A stretch of 64,000 nt of DNA from contig NZ_LN997849.1 of NCBI RefSeq assembly GCF_001511835.1, positions 103,291 through 167,290 of the forward strand, in the 5' to 3' direction. This document shows, in pieces, positions 9,015 to 16,708 of the stretch. The position numbers were made by a program, and so were the translations under genes. Origin of the DNA: Magnetospirillum sp. XM-1 (lineage in GTDB: Bacteria > Pseudomonadota > Alphaproteobacteria > Rhodospirillales > Magnetospirillaceae). The first letter of the stretch is position 1, and each line of letters starts with the position of its first letter. The notes beneath the pieces are model-generated. The model ran no database searches. It was not told where the DNA came from and worked only from the letters and a program-made list of their open reading frames with translations.

Positions 9015-12000
9015 ATGTCCGAGCAGGAGATGGATCGCGATCGCCGCGAAGGCATTCCGGCCGATGCGTTCATGGGCATGGATCAGGCCGTTGCGGCCTA
9101 CGTCGCTTCGGCCGCGCCGGAATCCGTCGTGGAAGCGAAGGCGCCGGTCGAGCCGATCGAGCATGCGAAGGCCTCCATGGCTTCGTCGGCGGCTTCGGCG
9201 CCGATCCTCGTCGCGGATGCCGGCTTCCTGCCGGAAGGGGCGATGCCTTCGTCCAATGCGATGGCCGCTCATGCACTGGCGCAGCGTGCGGAACCCGAGA
9301 ACAAGGCTCCGGCCTTGGCCGGGACTTCGTCCGAGCCCTTCTTCTCCGCTCCGGATGCCCATCCGGCCTTCCAGGGCGGTTCTTCCGGCTCCCGTCCGGC
9401 AACGCAGCCGGAGCCGCATGCCGGACCGATGGCCCCTGCCGCTCCTCGCGCGGGCGAGGCGACGGATTCCGCCCCGGTCGGCATTCCATCCGCTCCATCC
9501 GTCGAGCCTGCTCTTCCGGCTCCAGCGCCCGCCTATCATCCGACGCTCCCCCCAGCCCCCGTCCAGCCTGCTCCGGCTCCATCGCTGGAACCGGAACCGC
9601 TTCCCGTCGATCCGCAAAGCCTCGGCAGTCTGTCCGTGCAGGCGCTGGCCCTGAGCGGGAACGAGGGGCAGTCCGCGTCGGGTTTGCTGTCCGCGATCGA
9701 CTCCTACGGAGATGCGCTGTCCTACGCCGTCGTCGCCGGACATGGGCCTTCCCATGGCTCCGTCTCCATCGATGCGGCGGGCGTCGTTTCCTATGCGGCA
9801 TCCTCGGCCTCGTGGAACGGTACGGACGACTTCCAGGTGCGGGTGTCTGACCAGCACGGCCTCAGCGCCGTCGCCGCGGTGCATGCGGTCATCGCCCCGA
9901 CCGCCGAGGCACCGTCCATCTCCTCGGCTGGAGCGCATGGAACCGAGGATGGAGGCGCGGTGTCCCTGCCGCTGAATGTCTCCTCGGCAGATTCCATCTC
10001 CTCGGTCGTGATCTCCGGGCTTCCCGTCGGCGCTACCCTCTCGGCCGGGACGCTTTCGGGCGGCGCCTGGCATCTTGTCCCGGCCGATCTGGCCGGGCTA
10101 TCCATCCTCCTGCCGGTCCATTGGGCCGGATCCGCGACGCTCGATGTCGTGGCCACGGCGCAGGATGGCTCGGCGACGGCGACTTCGACGGCGCAGGTCT
10201 CCCTCGTCGTCGATCACGAGGCGCCCACGGCGACTTCCGATCCGGTGTCGGTGATCGCCGGCCATTCCGCCTCAGGCGCCGTCGTGGGCTCCGAGGCCGA
10301 CGGAGCGGCCCTGTCCTATTCGCTGGTGTCCGGGCATGGCCCATCGCATGGCTCGGTGGTCTTGGCCGCCGATGGGACGTTCGTCTTCGCGGCCGATGCC
10401 GGATACGCGGGATCCGACTCGTTCCAGGTTCTCGTCTCCAACGGCTTCGGCCAGTCGGTCGCGCGCACGGTGTCGGTGACGGCGGCGGCCGATTCGATCA
10501 GCCTCTCCTCGTCCGGCGGCACCGGCCATGGGACGGTCTCCGGCTCCGTGTCCGGGACCAATGCGTCCGGGGATGCGATGGCCTACGCCGTCGTCACGCA
10601 GGCGTCCAGCGGCACGGTGTCGGTGGATGCCTCCTCGGGCGCCTGGACCTACGCGCCGACCGGCTCCTGGGCCGGTGGGGACGCGGACAGCGCGGTGATC
10701 TCGGTGTCCGATGGCCATGGACTGACCGTCCAGCGCACGATCTCCATCCTCGAAACGAACGACGCGCCGGTCCTTTCGTCCGCCGGAACCTCGACGGTGC
10801 GCGGCGGCACGGCGAACGGAACGATCTCCGCAACGGATGGCGATGGGGATTCCCTGTCGATCACGGCTTCCGCATCGCATGGCACCGTCGTCGTCAATGG
10901 CGATGGGACCTGGACCTACACGGAGACGGACACCTCCTTCACCGGCACGGACACGGTCTCCTTCGCAGCCTCGGACCACCACGGCGGCACGGCTTCCTCT
11001 ACGGCTTCCGTCGTGGTCGGCGATGGGGCCTCCTTCTCGGTCTCGCTCACCGGCGGCAGCGGCCATGGCGACATCACGGGCACGGTTCAGGCCTCGGATC
11101 AGTTCTCCGATGCGATGGCCTATTCCATCGTCTCGCAGGGCTCGTCCGGAACCGTCTCCATAGACGCCGCGACGGGCGCCTATGCCTATTCGCCATCCGG
11201 CGCATGGGTCGGGGGGCAAACCGATTCCTTCGTCGTGCGGGCTTCGGACGGGCATGGCGGCACCCATGACACGACGATCACCGTGGATGAGACCGACGCC
11301 GCTCCTGCGGTCTCCGGGGCGGCTTCCCTCTCCGGCACGACGCATGCGGTTCCCGTCGCCATCACGCAGGCCCAGCTGCTTGGACCGGCATCCGATGCGG
11401 ACGGCGATGCGCTGTCGATCTCCGGGCTGTCCGCCGATCACGGATCGCTGTTCTCGACGGGGCCCGGCGCCTGGTCTCTTGATCCGCAGGGCTTCGACGG
11501 CACGATCACCTTGTCCTATTCGGTTCTGGATGGGCATGGGGGCTCGACGGCGGCCACCGCGACGCTCGTCTCGTCGGACACGGCTCCGACGGCATCCACG
11601 ACCGGAGGAAGCGGACTGGAGGGGCATGTCATCACCGGCGCCGTGGTCGGGTCCGACACCGATGGCGATTCCCTGTCCTATGCGCTGGTGGCTGGGCATG
11701 GCCCGGCCCATGGCAGCGTCTCGCTTGCGGCGGACGGCTCCTATTCGTATTCCTCGACGGGCTACGCCGGAACCGACTCCTTCCGCGTGCTGGTGTCCGA
11801 CGGCCATGGCGGCAGCGTCGCCGAGGACGTATCGGTGAGCGTGGGGGCGGTGACCATCTCGACATCGGCTTCCGGGGGTTCCGGGCCGGCCGAGGCGGCG
11901 ATCGGCGGCAGCCTGTCCGCGTCGGTGTCCAGCGGCGACGCCGTATCATGGAGCCTGTCGGCTGCGCATTCGACTTCGGGGGGTGTGGAGACGGCCGCGC

Positions 12001-13076
12001 TGGCCCATGGCTCGATCTCCCTGGATGAAGCGACGGGCGCTTACACCTTCACCCCGGATGCCGGCTTCGTCGGGACCGATTCCTTCACGGCCATCGCCTC
12101 GGACGCCTACGGGAATTCGGCGTCGCGCACGGTGACGGTGACCGCGCAGGACAATGCCCCGACCGTGAGCGGGTCGGTCGATCTCGGCTCCGTGGGGCAC
12201 AATGCCACGCTCTCCATCTCCTCCGCGTCGCTGCTTGGCAACGCATCCGACATCGACGGGCAGACCCTTTCCATCCTCGGGACGCCGACGGCGGACCACG
12301 GGACGATCTCCGCTTCCGGCGGCGGCTGGACGTATTCGTCCGGCGGCTACGTGGGGCCTGTCGCGCTGAGCTATACGGTTTCGGACGGGGCGGGCGGCAC
12401 GGTGGCCGACACGGCGACGATCACGACGACGGATGCCGCGCCGACAGCCTCCGGCTTCTCCATCTCGGCGACGAGCGGCACTCCCCATACGGGCGACCTC
12501 ACGGCCGATTCGGGCGCCGCCGACGCCGATGGCGATTCCCTGGCATGGTCGCTGGCCAGCGGCCCTTCCCATGGCAGCGTCTCGGTCGCGGCGGATGGCT
12601 CCTATTCGTATTCCGGCACGAACGGCTACGCCGGAGCCGATTCCTTCACGGCGACGGCTTCGGATGGCCATGGGGGTTCCGTGTCGGTCAGGCGAGCGCG
12701 ACGGATCCCGATCTCGGAGCCGTGTCGTATTCCCTGGACGACAGCGCAGGCGGGCTCTTCGCCATCGATTCCTCGTCGGGCAGGATCACGGTGGCGAACG
12801 GGAACGGCACCCATGCCGTCGATCTGTCCGGCTACGATGTGGTCGTGCGGGCGACGACGGGACTGGGGGGTACGGCGACGGAGAGCATCCACATCGCCAC
12901 GATCGATCCGATCCTCATCCAGGATTCGTGGCGCACGCACGATCCGCATTCCGGCGTCTCGTTCTCCGATGGCGTCTGGACCGCGGACGCGTCCCGCTTC
13001 GATACGCTGGACAGGCTGTGCGTGGAGGGCGGCTCCTGCACCGGACGGATCGAAGCCACCTCCTCGTCTCCGGTGA
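9015..13076 (+). CDS. Giant tandem-repeat surface adhesin, 5' part before a frameshift
   Basis: The 1353-codon frame encodes a secreted repeat protein. The first ~180 residues are Ala/Pro/Ser-rich and have no Sec signal, as expected of a type I substrate. From about residue 210 to 1220 there are roughly ten VCBS/cadherin-like units, each carrying variants of DGDSLSY, GHGPSHGSVS, ADGSYSY, GYAGTDSF and SDGHGGS. Meaningful sequence ends at about nt 12,685; the last ~130 codons of this frame are out-of-frame reading. The sense continues in the frame of the next entry. GGGAGACGGG precedes the ATG. Such proteins mediate surface attachment and biofilm formation. In its present form the protein would lack its C-terminal secretion signal. 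Confidence 0.75.
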   Translation: MSEQEMDRDRREGIPADAFMGMDQAVAAYVASAAPESVVEAKAPVEPIEHAKASMASSAASAPILVADAGFLPEGAMPSSNAMAAHALAQRAEPENKAPALAGTSSEPFFSAPDAHPAFQGGSSGSRPATQPEPHAGPMAPAAPRAGEATDSAPVGIPSAPSVEPALPAPAPAYHPTLPPAPVQPAPAPSLEPEPLPVDPQSLGSLSVQALALSGNEGQSASGLLSAIDSYGDALSYAVVAGHGPSHGSVSIDAAGVVSYAASSASWNGTDDFQVRVSDQHGLSAVAAVHAVIAPTAEAPSISSAGAHGTEDGGAVSLPLNVSSADSISSVVISGLPVGATLSAGTLSGGAWHLVPADLAGLSILLPVHWAGSATLDVVATAQDGSATATSTAQVSLVVDHEAPTATSDPVSVIAGHSASGAVVGSEADGAALSYSLVSGHGPSHGSVVLAADGTFVFAADAGYAGSDSFQVLVSNGFGQSVARTVSVTAAADSISLSSSGGTGHGTVSGSVSGTNASGDAMAYAVVTQASSGTVSVDASSGAWTYAPTGSWAGGDADSAVISVSDGHGLTVQRTISILETNDAPVLSSAGTSTVRGGTANGTISATDGDGDSLSITASASHGTVVVNGDGTWTYTETDTSFTGTDTVSFAASDHHGGTASSTASVVVGDGASFSVSLTGGSGHGDITGTVQASDQFSDAMAYSIVSQGSSGTVSIDAATGAYAYSPSGAWVGGQTDSFVVRASDGHGGTHDTTITVDETDAAPAVSGAASLSGTTHAVPVAITQAQLLGPASDADGDALSISGLSADHGSLFSTGPGAWSLDPQGFDGTITLSYSVLDGHGGSTAATATLVSSDTAPTASTTGGSGLEGHVITGAVVGSDTDGDSLSYALVAGHGPAHGSVSLAADGSYSYSSTGYAGTDSFRVLVSDGHGGSVAEDVSVSVGAVTISTSASGGSGPAEAAIGGSLSASVSSGDAVSWSLSAAHSTSGGVETAALAHGSISLDEATGAYTFTPDAGFVGTDSFTAIASDAYGNSASRTVTVTAQDNAPTVSGSVDLGSVGHNATLSISSASLLGNASDIDGQTLSILGTPTADHGTISASGGGWTYSSGGYVGPVALSYTVSDGAGGTVADTATITTTDAAPTASGFSISATSGTPHTGDLTADSGAADADGDSLAWSLASGPSHGSVSVAADGSYSYSGTNGYAGADSFTATASDGHGGSVSVRRARRIPISEPCRIPWTTAQAGSSPSIPRRAGSRWRTGTAPMPSICPATMWSCGRRRDWGVRRRRASTSPRSIRSSSRIRGARTIRIPASRSPMASGPRTRPASIRWTGCAWRAAPAPDGSKPPPRLR
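9640..12680 (+). repeat. Tandem ~90-110 codon VCBS/cadherin-like repeats
   Basis: The coding sequence repeats blocks with recurring protein signatures (GDxLSYxxVxGHGPxHGSVS, DGSYSYS, YAGTDSFxVxVSDGHGGS). At the DNA level the recurrences share words such as catggcagcgtctc and gacggccatgg. Units are diverged enough to count individually, about ten in all. Repeats like these recombine easily, which could explain the deletion and frameshift at the end of the array. Confidence 0.7.
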
Positions 13077-13630
13077 CCTTCACCGGCTTCGATCCCCTGC
13101 ACGGGCAGAGCGAGACCGTCGATAGCGCCCATGGAGGCCGCGCCGTCGTGTTCACGGATGGCTCCTGGTTCTACGAAGGCGCGGCGGGCTTCACCGGCAC
13201 GGACAGCTTCTCGTTCATCGCGAGGGACGAGCAGGGCTCCTCGGTGCTCCAATCCGTCGCCGTCGAGGTGATCCCGTCCTCGTCGAACGCGCTGGAGCTC
13301 GCGCAGGCGGTCGCGGCGGGCGTCGATGCCGGACATGCTTCCGCGGCGGCGGGAACCGCTTCCGGGCCAGCGGATCTCTTCGTTCTGGAACAGGGGCATC
13401 AGCTGACCATCCACGACTTCTCGGCGGCCGCCGGCGATGCGCTCCTGATCCATGGCTACATCAGCCAGCAGGTCTCGTTCTCCGATCAGGCGGACGGGCT
13501 GCACGCCGTCGCGGGCGGCGCCGATCTGGCGGTGCTGGCGGGAATCCACGCCCACGACATCGGCCTGTCATCGACCGCCGCGGACGCCCATTCATGGCTC
13601 GATGCCCATGGGCTCATGCACTATGCCTGA
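12683..13630 (+). pseudogene. 3' part of the adhesin in a shifted frame, with type I secretion signal
   Basis: From nt 12,683 the coherent protein is in another frame. VGQASATDPDLGAVSYSL begins a cadherin repeat that normally follows a segment like NGTV, so the join removes a repeat start. After two further beta-domains the C-terminus reads ADLFVLEQGHQLTIHDFSAAAGDALLIHGY and ends in a hydrophobic, acidic tail. This is the usual type I secretion target domain: a hydrophobic run, then I-x-DF, then a Gly-Asp turn. There is no separate ribosome binding site at the shift, so this is one gene broken by a one-base-class shift or deletion, not two genes. A sequencing or assembly error is possible. 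Confidence 0.65.
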
Positions 13631-13701
13631 TGGCTTCAAAGGAACGCCTAACACGGCCTCCCCATCTTCGGGGGGTTCCCGGGGCGGAGCGGCCGTCGCG
13701 T

Positions 13702-13740
13702 GCGGCGGGGAGGTCTCTCCACCCACTCCTGCCCCGCCGC
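13702..13740. repeat. 9-bp GC inverted repeat between adhesin and secreted protein genes
   Basis: GCGGCGGGG at 13,702-13,710 and CCCCGCCGC at 13,732-13,740 can form a strong stem with a 21-nt loop. No T-run follows, so it may be a factor-dependent or weak terminator for the adhesin transcript, or a leader structure of the next gene. Confidence 0.4.
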
Positions 13741-13786
13741 AGCCCCGGGAATACCCATATCGGTCGAGCAAGCCAGGGAGGCAACC

Positions 13787-14398
13787 ATGAACCGACGTCA
13801 TCTCCGCAGCATCGTTTCCGGCCTTGCCCTGGCGGCGGGCCTTCTCGCGGCTCCGGCCTCGTCCGAGGCCCAGTCCCTCGATCTCCAATCCGTGCTCGGC
13901 GCGCTGTCGGGGCAGGGCGGCATGCCCTCCATGCCGATGATGCCCATGATGCCGAACCAGATGGGATCCGGCGGCAACGGCAATTCCCAGGCGCTCATCG
14001 GCGCGGCCATCCAGATCCTGCCGAAGATCATCGGCAACGGGACGAACGGAGGCAACGGGATGGGCATGAACGGCAGCGCGCCCTTCCTCGGCCCCCAGGG
14101 CGGCGGGCTGCAGAACAACGGTTCCCTGCCCTTCCTGGGGCCGGCCGGCTCGAATCCGTCCCTGTCGGGGACCGGACTGAACGGAGGCATGAACGGCACG
14201 GTCGGAGGGATGCCTTCCATCGTCTCCCTCGGAGGCGGCTCATGGGCGGTGAACGAGGCGGGCACGGGCCGCAGGCTGGGCGTGCTGAACCTGCCCGTAG
14301 GCTCCGCGGCGCCCCGCCTGGTGCCAGCCGGCGGGCGTTCGTGGAGCGTCGTGGATTCCTCGACGGGAAACCAGCTCGGGGTCCTTACGCTGAATTGA
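13787..14398 (+). CDS. Secreted Gly/Asn/Met-rich protein
   Basis: A 203-residue protein with a clear Sec signal peptide (basic MNRRHLR, hydrophobic core LALAAGLLAA, cleavage near ASSEAQS). The mature chain is low-complexity, with repeated MPMMPMMP, GNGTNGGNGMGMNG and GPQGGG blocks, and two short repeats, SWAVNEAGTGRRLGVLNL and SWSVVDSSTGNQLGVLTL, near the C-terminus (about residues 155-203). The twin repeat looks like a small beta module. GGGAGG lies 5-10 bp upstream of ATG 13,787. Function unknown. Its place directly after the adhesin suggests a surface or matrix component. Confidence 0.7.
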   Translation: MNRRHLRSIVSGLALAAGLLAAPASSEAQSLDLQSVLGALSGQGGMPSMPMMPMMPNQMGSGGNGNSQALIGAAIQILPKIIGNGTNGGNGMGMNGSAPFLGPQGGGLQNNGSLPFLGPAGSNPSLSGTGLNGGMNGTVGGMPSIVSLGGGSWAVNEAGTGRRLGVLNLPVGSAAPRLVPAGGRSWSVVDSSTGNQLGVLTLN

Positions 14399-14415
14399 GC
14401 CGCGCCGTACGGAAG

Positions 14416-14453
14416 AAGGCCCGCCGCTCCCGGAGGAGACAGCGGGCCTTTTC
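14416..14453 (+). terminator. Rho-independent terminator after the secreted protein gene
   Basis: AAGGCCCGC at 14,416-14,424 pairs with GCGGGCCTT at 14,442-14,450, followed by TTTT. It lies 18 bp after the stop and just before the convergent leftward gene ends at 14,464. Confidence 0.75.
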
Positions 14454-14463
14454 CATGCCGGTC

Positions 14464-15612
14464 CTACTCGTGCATCATCTCGGCCGTCTTGCGGACCGAA
14501 TGGAGGATGCCCGTCGCCGCCCGCGCCACCGCCAGGCCGTTCATCGCGGCGTGGACATGCCGGCACCCGGCGCCGTGGTAGTGGTAGGGCGATCTGATCA
14601 TCCCTATGCTGCCGGGCGAGATGATGGGCCGTTCCGCCCTAGGCGCGGCTTCGGGGCGGATCGGCTCGGCCCTGCGGGGCTGCTGGGGGTCCGGGCGGGC
14701 CGCTTCCTCGCGGGAGCGGTTCCACCGCGTATCCTGGGCCTTCGCCTCCCTCCTGAGGTGCTCGTCGTGCGTGGGCTTGTCCATGCGCAGGATGCGCTCG
14801 AACTCGGCGGCCCCATGGCTCTTCCAGCGCCTGGCGAAGGGGATGTCCGCGGCGCGGAGCCGGGCGAGCTCGGCTTCGACGCTGCGTTCCGGGCGCTGGG
14901 TCTCTCCGCTCCCGTGCAGGTCGCCCAGATTGGCGGGAACCGGCCTGCGGACATTCGCCATGAAGCGGATGCTGCGCTCGAACGTCCTGGCGTAGCGCAG
15001 GACGCCGTGCAGCGCCTCCAGCTCGGCCGTCCGCATGGAGGCGGGGTCGAGATGCATGGAGGATTCGTCCGCCGCGCGGCGGCGCTTCCACATCTCCCGC
15101 AGCAGGCGGGCCTCCTCCTCGGCGGCGCGGATCGCCTCCTCGCGTTCGGCCCGGTTCATCCGCGCCCTCCTGTCGGGAGACGGGAACGAGGCCATGTCCT
15201 GCGCGAGGATCGACGGCTCGCGGGAGATTCCGGCGCGGGCGTCGATGCGATCGGAGCGCATCAGGCGGCGCCCCAGGGCTTCCGGCTCCTTGGCGAGGGA
15301 CGAGAAGGCGGTCCTCACCTCTTCCCAGCCCGGAGCCGCGTCGCGGTGTCCGGCTGCGTCCATCACCAGCGCCTGGCGGATGCGGACATCCGTGCGCAGG
15401 GCATCGATCTGATCGGCGGCCCGGCGCGCCCACATCAGGGTCTGGTCGGAGGTGAATCCCCGGGCCGACACGCTTTCCAGGGCGTCCATGGCGGCGGCGA
15501 GGCGCCTGACCGTCAGGGCGGAATCGCCCTGCATGCCACGGAGCGTCCAGCGCTGATCGGGTGGCAGGATGCCTTCCTTCGAGAAAAGCATCCGGGTGTG
15601 CGATGCGTCCAT
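14464..15612 (-). CDS. Hypothetical protein, 382 residues
   Basis: I do not recognise this family. The protein starts MDASHTRMLFSKEG with GAAGGAG upstream. It is soluble, very rich in Arg, Ala and Glu, and largely helical (several heptad-like stretches, e.g. residues ~150-200 with AEREEAIRAAEEEARLLREMW). It ends in a short histidine-bearing segment (YHYHGAGCRHVHAAM) before a terminal helix. The composition resembles the long hydrophilic proteins of the transfer region further right. Its promoter should lie at about 15,620-15,890, where a terminator-like hairpin also sits. Confidence 0.6.
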   Translation of the reverse strand: MDASHTRMLFSKEGILPPDQRWTLRGMQGDSALTVRRLAAAMDALESVSARGFTSDQTLMWARRAADQIDALRTDVRIRQALVMDAAGHRDAAPGWEEVRTAFSSLAKEPEALGRRLMRSDRIDARAGISREPSILAQDMASFPSPDRRARMNRAEREEAIRAAEEEARLLREMWKRRRAADESSMHLDPASMRTAELEALHGVLRYARTFERSIRFMANVRRPVPANLGDLHGSGETQRPERSVEAELARLRAADIPFARRWKSHGAAEFERILRMDKPTHDEHLRREAKAQDTRWNRSREEAARPDPQQPRRAEPIRPEAAPRAERPIISPGSIGMIRSPYHYHGAGCRHVHAAMNGLAVARAATGILHSVRKTAEMMHE

Positions 15613-15762
15613 GTTCCGTCTCCTTCGCAAGGGAACGCCGCCCGGCTGGTCCGATCGGCGAGGAAGCTCGACGGACCTCGTCCGTCGCGTCTCCTGCATG
15701 GCAAGGGGACGCGATGGGCGTGGGCCGGCCAGGATGGCTGGCGCAAGGGAGAAGGAGGCGAA

Positions 15763-15793
15763 GAAAAACGCCCGGATGGGGGATCCGGGCGTT
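15763..15793 (-). terminator. Leftward terminator in a leader region
   Basis: On the minus strand AACGCCCGGAT (reading from 15,793) pairs with ATCCGGGCGTT and is followed by TTTTTCTTC. This is a textbook intrinsic terminator. No leftward gene ends just upstream of it; the next gene rightwards is on the plus strand. It sits 150 bp before the leftward 382-residue gene, so it must end a short transcript or act as an attenuator. Confidence 0.75.
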
Positions 15794-15850
15794 CGAAGGT
15801 GTTGGTCGGCCCTGGCGGGCTCCGGAGCGGGATGGCCAGGTCGCCTGTCC
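15763..15850 (-). ncRNA. Candidate small RNA or attenuated leader, ~80-90 nt
   Basis: Reading leftward, a -35-like TTGACG (complement of 15,882-15,887) is followed at 17 bp by a weak -10 (CATATG) and then by TATAGC. The predicted RNA would contain a stem formed by CCTGGC and GCCAGG (plus-strand positions about 15,814 to 15,840) and end in the strong terminator at 15,793-15,763. It could be an independent regulatory RNA (plasmid copy or transfer control) or a leader that terminates early upstream of the 382-residue gene. No open frame longer than a few codons lies inside. Confidence 0.35.
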
Positions 15851-16037
15851 CTGCTATACATATGGTATCGCAACCGTAGGACGTCAACTTCACGTCCGCA
15901 TTCTTCAGTCTTCATGCACGATTTCTTCGGAGATTGCGCGATTCCGCCGTTCGGACTCTCCGCGATCCCATTTCAGAGGAATGGGGCGCCCTTGTCGGCG
16001 TTCGGTTGCAGACGGTTCCGAAGGCGGAGGGCGAGGA

Positions 16038-16706
16038 ATGGGGTTCCATCTGATCGACGACGACTCGTCGCGCTCGTCGCGCATCGAGGAGGAATCGGAG
16101 GGGCAGGCCGAAGGCTGGACGTCCCGCCAGTTCGATGCGAAGGCGGTGCTCGGCATCGAGACGCCGCTGGCCGTCATCGTCGGGGAATGCGATTCCCGCT
16201 TCCGCACGGGGGAGTCCTTGTCCTTGGAGCTGCGCTCGCTGGGGTATGGGGGACCGATCATCGTTCTGGGCGGCTCCTCGGACATAGAGCCGCTGCTGAC
16301 GGCGGGAGCGGACGCGGTTCTGCCGGGCGCTTCGAGCTGGGCCGGCATCCGGGCCCAGGCCGAGGCCATCATGAGGCGCGGCGCCGGAATGGCCGGCGGG
16401 ACGGTGGACGTCGGCGGGCTTCTCTTCGATCCGAGCGATTCTTCCTTCATGGTCGGAAACGAGCGGCTGCCCCTGTCGGATCTGCCGGGCCGCATCCTCG
16501 TCCTGCTGATGCATCGCCGCGGGCGCCTCGTGTCCAGCCGGGAGCTGAGCCGGAAGGTCTGGGGGCAGGCCGAAGCGGGTTCGAAGCTGGCCTTCCAGAT
16601 GAACCGGCTCCGTCACGCCCTGACGAAGGCAGGACTGGATGGGCATGCGATGATCAGGAACGAGAAGGGCGCCGGCTATACCCTGGTGGATCCCGGCGCC
16701 CGCTGA
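16038..16706 (+). CDS. OmpR-type winged-helix regulator with degenerate receiver
   Basis: A 222-residue protein. The C-terminal ~95 residues are an OmpR/PhoB effector domain: a DVGGLLFDPSDSSFMV beta-platform, LPLSDLPGRILVLLMHRRGRLVSSRELSRKVWG, then FQMNRLRHALTKAG (recognition helix) and the closing GAGYTLVDP hairpin. The N-terminal part (about residues 40-115) resembles a receiver in order (PLAVIVGECDSRF, GPIIVLGGSSD, GADAVLPGASS) but lacks the phospho-acceptor Asp and the conserved Thr-Lys pair. It is therefore probably phosphorylation-independent, like other pseudo-receiver regulators. GAGG precedes the ATG. It converges on the large transfer-region gene, whose stop lies 2 bp away. Confidence 0.75.
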   Translation: MGFHLIDDDSSRSSRIEEESEGQAEGWTSRQFDAKAVLGIETPLAVIVGECDSRFRTGESLSLELRSLGYGGPIIVLGGSSDIEPLLTAGADAVLPGASSWAGIRAQAEAIMRRGAGMAGGTVDVGGLLFDPSDSSFMVGNERLPLSDLPGRILVLLMHRRGRLVSSRELSRKVWGQAEAGSKLAFQMNRLRHALTKAGLDGHAMIRNEKGAGYTLVDPGAR

Positions 16707-16708
16707 TC

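Noticed and set aside
9640..12680. Regular repeats that could be taken for a CRISPR array
   Set aside because: Repeats are ~300 bp, diverged, in frame and encode protein domains; there are no short identical repeats with unique spacers.
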